In this document: one piece after another, positions 26,465 through 36,311 of the stretch
How the letters are laid out: the number at the start of each line of letters is the position of its first letter
Position numbering within the stretch: the stretch's first letter is position 1
NCBI RefSeq assembly: GCF_022662495.1
Contig: NZ_JAKPBU010000001.1
Span: forward strand, 1,674,001-1,738,000
Source: Lysobacter sp. M2-1
GTDB lineage: Bacteria > Pseudomonadota > Gammaproteobacteria > Xanthomonadales > Xanthomonadaceae
DNA: 64,000 nucleotides
Direction: 5' to 3'
Translations under genes and position numbers: made by a program
The notes under the pieces: model-generated
Seen by the model: the letters and a program-made list of their open reading frames with translations, nothing else
What the model was told of the DNA's origin: nothing
Databases searched by the model: none

Positions 26465-26815
26465 TCAATCGTCGAGCAATTCGAGTTTGCGCGCCGGGAC
26501 CCATCCGCTGTCGCCGCGTGCATTTTCCACCCACCACCATCCGGCGATTTCGCGATGCAGGGTCAGCACCTCGTCGTGATCGACATCCAGTTCCCTGGTG
26601 TCGTAATCCTGCAAGGCGCTGGCCTGGCCGCGCTCGGCGTCGAACAGGGCCGAGGGGACCCAGCCGCCCAGGCCGCTGGCGAGCGCGGTCCAGACGAATT
26701 CCGGCCATTCGGTGTCGCGGTCGCCCAGGGTCACGCGGTCGCCGGCCTGCACCTGGATCGCAGCGCGCTCGGGTGCGCGGTGCTGCTCGATCACGCGGGC
26801 GCGCCTCAGATCCAT
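26465..26815 (-). CDS. small protein with two variant SH3 domains
   Basis: A 116-residue protein. Residues ~15-50 (VQAGDRVTLGDRDTEWPEFV, GLGGWVPSALF) and ~62-112 (YDTRELDVDHDEVLTLHREI, GDSGWVPARKLELL) each read as a variant SH3 module. ATG 26815 overlaps the stop of the cupin gene by ten bases. It sits between E1beta and E2 in a 2-oxoacid dehydrogenase operon; a role with that complex is only suggested by position. Confidence 0.75.
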   Translation of the reverse strand: MDLRRARVIEQHRAPERAAIQVQAGDRVTLGDRDTEWPEFVWTALASGLGGWVPSALFDAERGQASALQDYDTRELDVDHDEVLTLHREIAGWWWVENARGDSGWVPARKLELLDD

Positions 26816-27186
26816 ACGTCGTCGGACGCGGTCATCGCGCCGCCCGCATCGCCGGTGTCGACCGTGCCGCGCGGCTCGATCGGCAGCACATGGCACTCGG
26901 TTTGCGCATGCGGCCGGTGCTCGACGCCGCGCGGTTCGAGCCGCATCCCGCCGGCGCCCAGGGTACGCGTCGCGTCGCGGAATTCGATGTGCAGTTCACC
27001 CGACTGCACCAGGAATGCCTTGTCGGTGTCGTCGTGCCTGTGCCGGACGAAGTCGCCCTGGATCTTCACCAGCTTGAACATGCGATTCAACGGAATGCCA
27101 TCGTTGAGTTTCGCGACCACGCGTGGCGACCACGGCGCGTCGATGCGCGCGAGCTGCTCGGCGAAATTGATGGCGGCCGGCATCAT
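26806..27186 (-). CDS. cupin-domain protein
   Basis: A 126-residue single-cupin protein. Motif 1 is HRHDDTDKAFLVQSGELHIE with two His candidates for metal binding; motif 2 contains GMRLEPRGVEHRPHAQ. It starts seven bases after the E1beta stop, so it is part of the same operon. Function unknown: cupins may be metal enzymes or ligand sensors. Confidence 0.82.
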   Translation of the reverse strand: MMPAAINFAEQLARIDAPWSPRVVAKLNDGIPLNRMFKLVKIQGDFVRHRHDDTDKAFLVQSGELHIEFRDATRTLGAGGMRLEPRGVEHRPHAQTECHVLPIEPRGTVDTGDAGGAMTASDDVWI

Positions 27187-27193
27187 GCGTGCG

Positions 27194-28222
27194 TCACCCC
27201 GCAGCCATCGCCCGCTTCGCCGCCGCGACGATCTTGTCCACGCTCGGCAGGTACTTCATTTCCAGGCGGAACAGCGGGATGTGGGTGTCGTAGCCGGTCA
27301 CACGCTCGACCGGCGCGACCAGGTCGTACATCGATTCCTCGGCCAGGCGCGCGGCGATCTCGGCGCCGAAGCCGGCCGTCTTGGGTGCTTCGTGCACGAT
27401 CACGCAGCGCCCGGTCTTGCTCACCGATTCGGCGATGGTGGCGAAATCGAGCGGCTTGAGCGTGGCCACGTCGATCACCTCGGCGCTGATGCCGTCCTTC
27501 GCCAGGGCTTCGGCCGCTTCCAGGGTTTCCTTGACTTGCGCGCCCCAGGTCACCAGGGTCACGTCGCTGCCATCGCGCAGCACATAGCACACGTCCAGCG
27601 GCAGGGCTTCGCCGTCGTCCGGCACCAGTTCCTTGTATTGCCGGTAGATGCGCTTGGGTTCGTAGAAGATCACCGGGTCCGGATCGCGGATCGCCGCCAG
27701 CAGCAGGCCGTAGGCGCGCGCGGGCGAGGAGGGCAGCACCACGCGCAGGCCGGGGACATTGGTGAAGATCGACTCGTTCGCCTCGGAGTGGTGCTCCGGT
27801 GCGCGGATGCCGCCGCCCCAGGGCACGCGCAGCACCATCGGGCAAGTCAGGCGGCCGCGGGTGCGGTAACGCAGGCGCGCGGCGTGGCAGACGATGTGAT
27901 CGATCATCGGATAGACGAAGCCGTCGAACTGCGCTTCGGCGACCGGCCGCATGCCCATCGCGGCCATGCCCACGGTCAACCCGGCAATGGTGGTCTCGTC
28001 CAGCGGCGTATCGAGCACGCGCTCGGGTCCGAACACCTGCTGCAGGCCGGCGGTGGCGCGGAACACGCCGCCATTGACGCCGACATCCTCGCCCAGCACC
28101 ACGACCGAGGCGTCCTTGCGCATCTCGTAGGCCAGCGCCTGGGTGATGGCTTCGATCAGGGTGATGGCGGCAGCGGTCACGGGCTGACCTGCGGTCTTCG
28201 TTGCGGCGGCTTGCTTGTTCAT
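27194..28222 (-). CDS. 2-oxoacid dehydrogenase E1 component, beta subunit
   Basis: A 342-residue transketolase-like subunit: GEDVGVNGGVFRAT near residue 45, LDTPLDETTIAGLTVGMAAM, and PEHHSEANESIF. The C-terminal transketolase_C half includes VTWGAQVKETLEAAE. It pairs with E1alpha to decarboxylate a 2-oxoacid and acylate the E2 lipoyl group. Start 28222 overlaps the E1alpha stop (ATGA); a longer in-frame region upstream is only the antisense-like continuation inside E1alpha. Confidence 0.93.
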   Translation of the reverse strand: MNKQAAATKTAGQPVTAAAITLIEAITQALAYEMRKDASVVVLGEDVGVNGGVFRATAGLQQVFGPERVLDTPLDETTIAGLTVGMAAMGMRPVAEAQFDGFVYPMIDHIVCHAARLRYRTRGRLTCPMVLRVPWGGGIRAPEHHSEANESIFTNVPGLRVVLPSSPARAYGLLLAAIRDPDPVIFYEPKRIYRQYKELVPDDGEALPLDVCYVLRDGSDVTLVTWGAQVKETLEAAEALAKDGISAEVIDVATLKPLDFATIAESVSKTGRCVIVHEAPKTAGFGAEIAARLAEESMYDLVAPVERVTGYDTHIPLFRLEMKYLPSVDKIVAAAKRAMAAG

Positions 28223-29304
28223 GCGCGTGGCCCCCGAGCGGCGCGGTCCAGCGCGATCGCGGAGGCGCGCTGCGCCAGCAGATCCGGTGGCGGATCGCCG
28301 TAGAGATAGTCGAACATCGCCTCGACCGGCTGCGCCTTGCTTTCCAGGTAGGCGTTGATCTCCTCGTCGACGCGCCGGCCGCAGTCTTCGATCCACGCCT
28401 TTTCCTGCGCGTCGTCCCACAGCTTCTGCCCGCCGAGCCAGGTGCGCAGGCGTGGAATCGGGTCGCGCGCCCATGCGGCCTTCACTTCTTCCTCGCCGCG
28501 ATAGCGGCGCGCATCGTCGGCGGTGGTGTGGTCGTGCAGCCGATAGGTCATGAATTCGATCACGCTGCCGCCGTGGCCGCTGCGCGCGCGATCCATCGCG
28601 CGGCGCATGCCTTCGAGTACCGCGATCAGGTCGTTGCCGTCGACCTGCAGGCAGTGCAGGCCGCCGGCGATGCCCTTCTGCGCCAGCGTCTTGGCGCCGG
28701 TCTGCGCCTTGCGCGGCACCGAGATCGCCCAGCCGTTGTTGATGATGCATTGCACGAACGGCAGGGTGTAGGCGCCGGCCGAGTTGATCGCCGCATAGGT
28801 GTCGGTCTTGGACGAACCGCCGTCGCCGCACGCCGTCACCGCCACCCGCGGTTCGCCGCGCAACTTGAACGCCAGCGCTGCGCCGGCCGCGTGCAGGCAC
28901 TGGGTCGCGATCGGCACGCACCAGGGGAAGTCGTGTCTGGGCACGGCGAAGTCGCTGCCGCGCTCGTCGCCGCCCCAATACATCAGCACCTCGCGCGGGC
29001 GCACGCCGCGCATGAACTGCGCGCCGTACTCGCGGTAGCTGGGGGCGAACACGTCTTCCGGGCGGGTCGAGGCGCCAATGCCGACATGGGTGGCCTCATG
29101 TCCCAGGCAGGAGGCGTAGGTGCCGAGCTTGCCGGTACGCTGCAATGCGATCGCCTTGCTGTCGAAAGTGCGCACGAACAGCATCTGCTTGAACAGCGGC
29201 AGCAAGGTCTTGGCGTCGAGACCTTCGGGCAAGGCCTGCACCGGCCTGCCTTCCTGGTCCAGATACTGCAGATATTCGATTTCGAAGCTTGCGGCGATGG
29301 TCAT
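28219..29304 (-). CDS. 2-oxoacid dehydrogenase E1 component, alpha subunit
   Basis: A 361-residue thiamine-diphosphate subunit. The TPP motif is ACGDGGSS (160-165) ... INNGWAIS (NN at 189-190), and the phosphorylation-loop region is MTYRLHDHTTADDARRYRG. The start at 29304 gives a compact N-terminus; longer frames run into non-coding sequence. It is the first gene of the operon E1alpha-E1beta-cupin-SH3-E2. Pairing as separate alpha and beta chains favours a branched-chain or acetoin/pyruvate-type complex rather than the single-chain E1 of AceE. Confidence 0.93.
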   Translation of the reverse strand: MTIAASFEIEYLQYLDQEGRPVQALPEGLDAKTLLPLFKQMLFVRTFDSKAIALQRTGKLGTYASCLGHEATHVGIGASTRPEDVFAPSYREYGAQFMRGVRPREVLMYWGGDERGSDFAVPRHDFPWCVPIATQCLHAAGAALAFKLRGEPRVAVTACGDGGSSKTDTYAAINSAGAYTLPFVQCIINNGWAISVPRKAQTGAKTLAQKGIAGGLHCLQVDGNDLIAVLEGMRRAMDRARSGHGGSVIEFMTYRLHDHTTADDARRYRGEEEVKAAWARDPIPRLRTWLGGQKLWDDAQEKAWIEDCGRRVDEEINAYLESKAQPVEAMFDYLYGDPPPDLLAQRASAIALDRAARGPRA

Positions 29305-29425
29305 GCGGGCCCTGCATCGCAGTCGGTACGCGCCGATGATACCCGCAGCCGCCCGCGCGACCGTTGCGCAATGCCGCAAGCGCAGAACGCGGCCCGAAGG
29401 CCGCGTCCGTGTGGCAACCTGCGCC

Positions 29426-32400
29426 CTAGGGCACGCCGACGATGCGGTTGGTATAGGTGTCCGTATTGTCGCTGCCGTCCGGATCCTCGCCCAGCGCATC
29501 CACTTCCGCGGCGAGACTGAACGAGCCAGTGGCGTCGGGGCGTGCCGGGATCGCGATGTCGAACCGCAGGCGCTGCGCGGTCCCGACCGCGAGCGAGCCG
29601 GTCGACGTGCAGCGCGCGGCGAAGCTGTCGCCGTCGCCGTCGAGCGTGCACTGCCAGCCCGCGGGTGCCGCAATCGAGACGTTCGCCGATGGCGCATCGC
29701 CACTCAGCAGCAGCACAGGTTGCCAAGCGACATCCGGGCCGGCGTTGCGAATGGTGGTGGCGAACGACGCGGTGCGGCCGTAATGCAGCTTCTTGCCCGG
29801 ACCCGCGAGCGAAACAGACAGGTCGGCGAGCGCGTCCACTGCGATGCCGGCGTCGTCGTGGTTGTTGACGCTGTCCGGGTCGTAGCTTTCGGCATCGACC
29901 GACGCGGCCAGCGTGACGGTGCTTCCGATGGCATCGACCGGCGCAGTCGCCTGCAGAGCGAACGTCGCTTCGGCTTGAACACCCAGGGAAGTGCCGGCAC
30001 ACGCCACGACGGTGGTTCCGTTGGTGATGCCCGGCGCATCGCAGGACCAGCCCGCGGGCGCGGTGACGACTACGTCCTCCAGCACGGCATCGAACGCGAA
30101 GCCCACCCCCGGATAGGACGCCTGCGAACCACCGTGGTTGTGCACGGCCACCTGCCACTGCATCGCATCACCCGCGCGCACCGACGCCTGCGCCGCGGCC
30201 ACGTCGACCGACAGATCGGCGCTGGCGATGCTGAAGTAGGCGATGGCCGGATCGTGGTCGGCCAGGCGCGAAGCGCTGTCCGGATTGCTGCGATTGGTCT
30301 CCGGGAAGTCCGCGTTGATGCGCGCGTGGTCGAGCGCATACGCACCCACCGCTGCGCCCAGCGCCTGGTTGATCAGGATGTGGTCGAGCGACTGCGCATT
30401 GCCATCGAACTCGAACGAATAGCGCTGGTCCTCCGGCTCCAGCACGTACAGGTTGAGCAGGTCCGGATCGACCAGGTCGACGCCGTCGCCGGTCACTGCG
30501 GTGGCTGCGTCGGCGGATGGCAGGCCGGTCACGGTGCCCATCGCATCGGTCAGCCCATCGTTGAACTCGAAGGCGTTGAAGTCGCCGGCCACCGCGATGT
30601 TGCGCTCCGGATCGGCTGCCTGCATCGCCTGCAGCTGCGCGGCGAGATAGTCGGCCTGGCGCTGGCGTTTGGCGCGCACGCGTTCGCCGCCGGCCGTATC
30701 GTCGTCGGCGCCATTGAGCGAGCGCTGGTGCACCACCACCGCGGTCAGCGGCACCGCGCGGCCATCGGCGTAATGGATCACGGCGTCGAGCTGCAGCGGC
30801 GGGCGGTCGTTGAGCAGGCTCACCGCGCCCGACGGCTCGGTCCAGGTAACGTCCTTGCCCAGCTGGACGACCTGGTCCACCTGCACGCGCGCAACGCCGG
30901 GACGCACCACGCCGGTCTTCACCAGGAAGCCCACGTCGATGCCGCCCACGTCGTTGCCCTCCTCCAGGTAGGCGACGTAGGCCGGATCGGGCTGGCCCGC
31001 GGCGATCGCATCGGCATTGATCTTCGCGGCCAGCGCCTGCAGCGTGGCCAGGTTCTCCATCTCCACCACGCCCACGATGTCGGGCGCATGCAGGAAGTCG
31101 CGGATTCCCAGTGATGCCTTGTGCAGGCGCGTGGCGAAGGCGGCCGGCGTCAGCACGGCTTCATCCACGGCGGGATCGTTCACCGTGTCGAAGAAGCGCT
31201 CCAGGTTGTAGCTGGCGAACGTGAACTCATCCGGCGTCGGCGCGCGCGCGGCCGAAGGGGCGGGACCCTGTGTGATTGTCGTCGCCACCGTGGGATCCTG
31301 GTGCACGCTGTAACGGCGGAAGCCGTAGTCCAGCGGGCCGACGTAATTGGTAAGCGTGGCGCCCACGGCGAGTTCGTAACGCTGGCCGCCGAGCGCGTCG
31401 GTGTCGCTGAACAGCAGTTCGGGATTGAAGTCCCAGCGCGGGATCGGCGGGATGCTGCCGCCGCCCGGTGCCGGATCGGGCGCCTGGATGCCCGGCTCGC
31501 GGAACGGCCGCGGCGTGCCGGTGACCACCAGGTTGAGCTGACCGTTGCTGCTGCCGGTGGCATTGGCTTCGCTCACGTTGCCCGCGGTGGCCGCGACCAC
31601 GGTGAAGCTGGCCGCGGTGACGCGCATGCCCTCCACGCGCTCGAGTTGGTCGAGCGGCCCGGATGGGCTCGGGAAATCGGGCGTCAGCACGACCGGCGTC
31701 GGCAGCGCGTTGCCTGCGCTCACGAAAGTCACGGTGGGGCTGCCGATCTCGGTCAGGTTGAGCTGGCCGGGATCCGCTGGTGGAAGGAACTCGATCACCG
31801 TGCCCTGCACGATGACGGCATTGCCGATTTGCGCGGCGGTCGGCGGCGCGCTGCCGGTGAAGACGAACACGCCTTCGGAGGTTGCAGGATCGGCATCGGC
31901 TTCGGCATCGGGCGTCTGTACGAAGAAGCCGTTGCTGCGACGACCGGTCACGATGCCGCGCGTGGCGACCTGCTGACCCACCAGCGGCGAGGTGTCCGTC
32001 GTGCCCTGGATCGCGTGGATGGCGACGGTGGCGATGTCGTCGTTGGCGATGGTGCCGGTGGCGTGCGCCCTTGCGACCGTTGCGCCGGTGGCACCGGTGA
32101 TGTCGACGAAGAAGGTCTCGTTGTCCTCGGTGACGTCGTCGCCGAGCACGACCACGCCGATGGTGACCGAGGTTGCGCCCTCGGCAATGATCGCGGTGTC
32201 CGCTTCGGCGGTGTAGTCGGAACCCGCCGTGGCGGTGCCGTCCCCGGTGGCATAGGTCACCACCACGCCGCCGCTGCCGGCCGGCCGGTTGAGCGAGAGG
32301 GTGAACAGGAATTCGGTGCTGCTGCCCGCGCCGCCTTCCGAGGCGGTGGCGTCGCCGATGGACAGCGCCGGTTCGCCGCTGCCGCCGCAGGGATTGAGCG

Positions 32401-33025
32401 GGCTTGCGGTGTTGCGTGGGGCCGGGGCAACGGCGGCGAAGTCCACGCCGTTGTGGTCGCTGTCGGTGCAGCCGGCTTGTGCGCGCACCGCTGCCGTGCT
32501 GTTGCTCAGCGCCGGCGCGGGCGAGGCGCCTTCGAAGTAGTTGGCGCCGCCGAACCCGACCAGGTCCAGGATCCGCGCGCTCTGTTCGGCCGAGCAGGGC
32601 GTACTGCCGCCGTTGCAACCCAGGCTGGTCGTGCCCTCGGCCAGCGCCACCTTGCCGGCGCTGCCGGACATGTTGATGGTGCCGCTGGCATCGGTCGCGG
32701 GCAGCGGTTCGCCGACGCTGCCGCTGGCAAGCCCGACCAGGTAATACTGCCCTGGCTGCAGGGCGACGTCCGGAAGCGCGACCAGCAATCCGGAATTGGC
32801 GCCGAAGTTGCCGGTGCCCGTCGCGCTGGTGTACTGCAGCGATTTGCCCGCCAGCGGGATCGCCTGGTCGCCGCGGTTGAACAATTCGACGAAGTCGCGG
32901 TTGTAGGGCGCCCCGGTGTTGCCGCCGCCGCCATAGACCTGGCTGATGGCGAGCTGCGCATGTGCGGATGCCGCGGCGCAGGACAGGACGAAGGCCAGCG
33001 CAAGCCGGCGTGCAAGTCGATTCAT
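29426..33025 (-). CDS. ExeM/NucH-type extracellular nuclease with LTD, Calx-beta and DUF11-like domains
   Basis: A 1199-residue secreted protein. It has a signal peptide, a lamin-tail (LTD) domain (~25-130, [20 protein letters not shown]), and a Calx-beta repeat (~240-345, [20 protein letters not shown]). An OB-like region follows, then an endonuclease/exonuclease/phosphatase domain (~600-930: [52 protein letters not shown]). Two DUF11-like modules end the protein. Start 33025 follows GAGGGG at nine bases. Relatives degrade extracellular DNA. It is divergent from kynA. Confidence 0.92.
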   Translation of the reverse strand: MNRLARRLALAFVLSCAAASAHAQLAISQVYGGGGNTGAPYNRDFVELFNRGDQAIPLAGKSLQYTSATGTGNFGANSGLLVALPDVALQPGQYYLVGLASGSVGEPLPATDASGTINMSGSAGKVALAEGTTSLGCNGGSTPCSAEQSARILDLVGFGGANYFEGASPAPALSNSTAAVRAQAGCTDSDHNGVDFAAVAPAPRNTASPLNPCGGSGEPALSIGDATASEGGAGSSTEFLFTLSLNRPAGSGGVVVTYATGDGTATAGSDYTAEADTAIIAEGATSVTIGVVVLGDDVTEDNETFFVDITGATGATVARAHATGTIANDDIATVAIHAIQGTTDTSPLVGQQVATRGIVTGRRSNGFFVQTPDAEADADPATSEGVFVFTGSAPPTAAQIGNAVIVQGTVIEFLPPADPGQLNLTEIGSPTVTFVSAGNALPTPVVLTPDFPSPSGPLDQLERVEGMRVTAASFTVVAATAGNVSEANATGSSNGQLNLVVTGTPRPFREPGIQAPDPAPGGGSIPPIPRWDFNPELLFSDTDALGGQRYELAVGATLTNYVGPLDYGFRRYSVHQDPTVATTITQGPAPSAARAPTPDEFTFASYNLERFFDTVNDPAVDEAVLTPAAFATRLHKASLGIRDFLHAPDIVGVVEMENLATLQALAAKINADAIAAGQPDPAYVAYLEEGNDVGGIDVGFLVKTGVVRPGVARVQVDQVVQLGKDVTWTEPSGAVSLLNDRPPLQLDAVIHYADGRAVPLTAVVVHQRSLNGADDDTAGGERVRAKRQRQADYLAAQLQAMQAADPERNIAVAGDFNAFEFNDGLTDAMGTVTGLPSADAATAVTGDGVDLVDPDLLNLYVLEPEDQRYSFEFDGNAQSLDHILINQALGAAVGAYALDHARINADFPETNRSNPDSASRLADHDPAIAYFSIASADLSVDVAAAQASVRAGDAMQWQVAVHNHGGSQASYPGVGFAFDAVLEDVVVTAPAGWSCDAPGITNGTTVVACAGTSLGVQAEATFALQATAPVDAIGSTVTLAASVDAESYDPDSVNNHDDAGIAVDALADLSVSLAGPGKKLHYGRTASFATTIRNAGPDVAWQPVLLLSGDAPSANVSIAAPAGWQCTLDGDGDSFAARCTSTGSLAVGTAQRLRFDIAIPARPDATGSFSLAAEVDALGEDPDGSDNTDTYTNRIVGVP

Positions 33026-33131
33026 TCGAAGCATCCCCTCGTGGAAGACGGGCAGCTGCCTGCGCCCGCCGGACGCGGGATTCTGCCCGAGCCGGATTGC
33101 CGTTGCATGACTGCGCCCCACGCAGCTGCGG

Positions 33132-33137
33132 TACCCT
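33132..33137 (+). promoter_or_regulatory. -10 element for a probably leaderless kynA mRNA
   Basis: TACCCT ends seven bases before the kynA ATG. No Shine-Dalgarno sequence is present between them, and no clear -35 is seen. Confidence 0.4.
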
Positions 33138-33144
33138 GATCGCC

Positions 33145-34044
33145 ATGAGCATCGACCAGAACGAACGCCCGCTCGAGGCCGGCATCCACACCGATCTGTC
33201 CGGGCGGATGACCTATGCCGGCTACCTGCGGCTGGACCGGTTGCTGGCGGCGCAGCAGCCGCTGTCGGACCCGCCGCACCACGACGAGATGCTGTTCATC
33301 GTCCAGCACCAGGTTTCGGAGCTGTGGCTGAAACTGCTGATGCACGAGCTGTCGGCGGCCATCGGTCACCTGCACAACGACCGCGTGTGGCAGTTCGGCA
33401 AGGTCACGGCGCGCTGCAAGCGCGTGCTCGAACAGCTCACCGCGCAGTGGTCGGTGCTGGAAACGCTCACGCCCTCGGAATACATGGAGTTCCGGCACAT
33501 CCTGGGTCCGTCCTCCGGGTTCCAGTCGCTGCAGTACCGCAGCGTGGAATTCTTGATGGGCAACAAGAACGCCAACATGCTGCGGGTGTTCGCGCACGAT
33601 CCCGAAGGCCAGCAGGCGCTGCGCGAGAAACTCGAGGCGCCAAGCCTGTACGACGAGTTCCTGCGTTACCTCGCCCGCTGGGGCCATGCGGTGCCGGACC
33701 GCCACCTGCAGCGCGACTGGTCGAAGCCGCATGTGCTCGATCCGGAGCTGGTGCGGGTGTTCGAGCGCATCTACGAGGACACCAACCGCTACTGGCGCGA
33801 GTACGCGCTGTGCGAGGACCTGGTCGATCTGGAAACCCAGTTCCAGCTGTGGCGCTTCCGGCACATGCGCACGGTGATGCGGATCATCGGCTTCAAGCGC
33901 GGCACCGGCGGTTCCTCGGGCGTCGGCTTCCTCAAGCAGGCGCTGGAACTGACCTTCTTCCCCGAACTGTTCGAAGTGCGCACGAGCATCGGCCCCGACG
34001 ACGGGTACGGCGGCGCGCCGGCGCAGCGCGACGCCGGCGCGTGA
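33145..34044 (+). CDS. kynA: tryptophan 2,3-dioxygenase
   Basis: A 299-residue haem enzyme that opens the indole ring of L-tryptophan to N-formylkynurenine. Recognised by [16 protein letters not shown], the substrate region [18 protein letters not shown], and the proximal haem His in [14 protein letters not shown], then [11 protein letters not shown] near the C-terminus. Start 33145 matches the family N-terminus. The stop overlaps the GTG start of a Nudix gene. No other kynurenine-pathway gene is adjacent, so it may act with genes elsewhere. Confidence 0.95.
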   Translation: MSIDQNERPLEAGIHTDLSGRMTYAGYLRLDRLLAAQQPLSDPPHHDEMLFIVQHQVSELWLKLLMHELSAAIGHLHNDRVWQFGKVTARCKRVLEQLTAQWSVLETLTPSEYMEFRHILGPSSGFQSLQYRSVEFLMGNKNANMLRVFAHDPEGQQALREKLEAPSLYDEFLRYLARWGHAVPDRHLQRDWSKPHVLDPELVRVFERIYEDTNRYWREYALCEDLVDLETQFQLWRFRHMRTVMRIIGFKRGTGGSSGVGFLKQALELTFFPELFEVRTSIGPDDGYGGAPAQRDAGA

Positions 34045-34487
34045 ACCCAACCGCGTTCGCGCACGATTGCGCGGGCGCGTTGCTGGTGCGTGGCGACGAG
34101 GTTCTGCTCGGAAGGCGCAGTGCGGCCCGTACCTGGCTGCCGGGCGCGTGGGACGTGTTCGGCGGGCATATCGAAGCTGGCGAAACGCCCGATGGCGCGC
34201 TGCGCAGGGAGTTGCTCGAGGAACTGGGGGTGCATGCCGTCGCCATGCGCGAACTCGGGCTGTTGGAGGCACAGGACGGCGGCTGGCGCTTGCGCCTGTT
34301 CGCCGTGGATGCGTGGGAGGGCGAGCCGGCCAACCGGCAGCCGGAGGAACATGTCCAGCTGCGCTGGATGCAGCGCCAGGACGCGTGCGCACGCCTGGCG
34401 CCCGCGCATCCGGGCTTCGCCGCGATGATCGATGCGGCATTGGCTGGGGCTCCGCCGCATGGCGGAGGAAGTGCGGCGACGGCATGA
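34041..34487 (+). CDS. Nudix hydrolase
   Basis: A 148-residue protein with a complete Nudix box ([20 protein letters not shown] then ELGV), preceded by [16 protein letters not shown] as in MutT-like enzymes. The GTG start overlaps the kynA TGA (GTGA), so it is translationally coupled. It hydrolyses a nucleoside diphosphate linked to another moiety; the substrate is unknown. Confidence 0.88.
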   Translation: MNPTAFAHDCAGALLVRGDEVLLGRRSAARTWLPGAWDVFGGHIEAGETPDGALRRELLEELGVHAVAMRELGLLEAQDGGWRLRLFAVDAWEGEPANRQPEEHVQLRWMQRQDACARLAPAHPGFAAMIDAALAGAPPHGGGSAATA

Positions 34488-34564
34488 AGACCCGCCCGTA
34501 GCTGAAATCGATCGGGTGCCCAGGCGTAGATGCGCTGCGTGGGGCGCGCTATTCCACAGCGCTC

Positions 34565-34581
34565 GTGTTGCGCTGCAACAC
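34565..34581. promoter_or_regulatory. palindrome upstream of the POT transporter gene
   Basis: Perfect inverted repeat GTGTTGC-GCT-GCAACAC in the 193-bp gap before the transporter gene. It may be an operator or hairpin; no T-run follows. Nothing else was recognised in this gap apart from a GGGGGAT ribosome-binding site. Confidence 0.35.
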
Positions 34582-34680
34582 CCGTGACGGTTTGACGCAC
34601 CGCGTCGCCGCGGGCCATTCTCGCGCGTCCCCGCGCCGCGGGCACTGTTTCCTGAACACGATCACGGGGGATCCTGCCGC

Positions 34681-36213
34681 ATGAGTTCCACCACCAACGT
34701 CGAACCCTCCGGTCCGGGCATGCACGCACCACCGGGCGGCACCCAGCCGCCTGCCTTCGCCACCGTCCTGGGCCATCCGCGTCCGTTGTGGATGCTGTTC
34801 ATGACCGAGTTCTGGGAACGCTTCGCGTTCTACGGGATCCGCTGGGCGCTGGTGCTGTACATCGTGGCCGAGTTCCATGCCGGCTCAGGCACCGGAGAGG
34901 CGCCCGCCAACAGCATCTACGGCGCCTACCTGGCGCTGGTGTACGCGGCGGCGATCTTCGGCGGCTATGTCGCCGACAAGGTGATCGGTTACCAGCGCTC
35001 GATCCTGCTCGGCGCAGTGATCATGGCGGCGGGATTGTTCATGATCGCGATGCCCAGCGAGGAGATCTTCAAGCTCGGCCTGGCCACCATCATCGCCGGC
35101 AACGGTCTGTTCAAGCCGAACATCTCGACCATGGTCGGCAAGCTCTACACTACGGCCGACCCGCGCCGCGATTCGGGCTTCACCATCTTCTACATGGGCA
35201 TCAACCTCGGCGCGATGCTGTCGCCGATCCTCACCGGCTGGCTGGCCGCCCGCGTGTTCGGGACCGAGGCGATGCCCGACTACAAGGTGGTGTTCATCAC
35301 CGCCGGCATCGGCATGCTGATCAGCTTGCTCTGGTTCTGGTTCGGACGCCGGCAGCTGGAGGGCATCGGCCGGCCGATGGCGGGAGACGAGAACAAGCTG
35401 CGCGTGCTGTACACGCTCATCGGGGCGCTGCTCGCGATCCCGGCGATCTACTTCCTGTTGACCATCGATGCGGGCACGCTCAACTGGTGGGTGCTGACGC
35501 CGATGTTCGTCGCGCTGTGCGTGCTGATCATGGCCGAGGGCATCCGCGAGGGCGCGGTGCAGCGCGATCGTGCGCTGGCGATGCTGATCATCTTCGTGTT
35601 CAACATCCTGTTCTGGATGTTCTTCGAGCAGGCCGGCAGCTCGTTCAACTTCCTGGCCGAAAAGATCGTGGATCGCGATTTCGGCGGCTGGATCTTCCCG
35701 GTCGGCTGGTTCCAGTCGGTCAACTCGCTGGCGATCATCACCGTCGCGCCGGTGCTGGCGTGGCTGTGGATCCGCATGGGCAGTGCCAATCCGTCGATCC
35801 CGCGCAAGTTCGGCCTGGGGCTGATCTTCAACGGGCTGGCCTTCCTGCTGCTGATGTTCGCGCTGTCGAGCCTGGTCGACGACTTCGGCAAGATCCCGTT
35901 CTGGACGCTGTTCATGGTCTACGTGATTCAGTCGGTCGGCGAGCTGTGCCTGTCTCCGATCGGCCTGTCGATGGTGACCAAGCTGGCGCCGCTCAAGCTG
36001 GTCGGATTCGGCATGGGCGGGTGGTTCCTGTCCACCGGGATCGGCAACAACCTTTCGGGCATCTTCGCCAGCAGCGTCAGCGGCGAAACCGGGATGACGG
36101 TGGCCTCGGCCCATGCCGGCTACACCTTCGGGTTCTGGCTGCTGATGGGCGCGGGCGTGCTGCTGTTCCTGATCGCGCCACTGATCCAGCGATTGATGCA
36201 CGGCGTGAAGTAG
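34681..36213 (+). CDS. POT/PTR-family proton-dependent oligopeptide transporter
   Basis: A 510-residue inner-membrane protein with 12-14 hydrophobic segments. POT signatures are EFWERFAFYGIRW (ExxERFxY proton/substrate motif on TM1), the PTR2 motif GNGLFKPNISTMVGKLY, and FFEQAGSSFNFLAE on TM7. It imports di- and tripeptides with protons. GGGGGAT precedes the ATG. It is monocistronic, ended by a terminator at 36235. It fits physiologically with the secreted M23 and M28 peptidases. Confidence 0.94.
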   Translation: MSSTTNVEPSGPGMHAPPGGTQPPAFATVLGHPRPLWMLFMTEFWERFAFYGIRWALVLYIVAEFHAGSGTGEAPANSIYGAYLALVYAAAIFGGYVADKVIGYQRSILLGAVIMAAGLFMIAMPSEEIFKLGLATIIAGNGLFKPNISTMVGKLYTTADPRRDSGFTIFYMGINLGAMLSPILTGWLAARVFGTEAMPDYKVVFITAGIGMLISLLWFWFGRRQLEGIGRPMAGDENKLRVLYTLIGALLAIPAIYFLLTIDAGTLNWWVLTPMFVALCVLIMAEGIREGAVQRDRALAMLIIFVFNILFWMFFEQAGSSFNFLAEKIVDRDFGGWIFPVGWFQSVNSLAIITVAPVLAWLWIRMGSANPSIPRKFGLGLIFNGLAFLLLMFALSSLVDDFGKIPFWTLFMVYVIQSVGELCLSPIGLSMVTKLAPLKLVGFGMGGWFLSTGIGNNLSGIFASSVSGETGMTVASAHAGYTFGFWLLMGAGVLLFLIAPLIQRLMHGVK

Positions 36214-36234
36214 GCATCGATCCGATGCGCCGGA

Positions 36235-36266
36235 AACGGCGGCCTGACGGCCGCCGTTTTCGTTTG
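36235..36266 (+). terminator. rho-independent terminator after the POT transporter
   Basis: 10-bp stem AACGGCGGCC / GGCCGCCGTT with loop TGAC, followed by TTCGTTT. Confidence 0.8.
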
Positions 36267-36311
36267 AGCCACCACGACGCTTTCGCCAACCCGGCCCGCA
36301 GGAGCCCGAGC

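Noticed and set aside
34041-34487. Fusion of kynA with the Nudix gene
   Set aside because: The two frames differ and meet in a GTGA overlap, so they are separate coupled genes.
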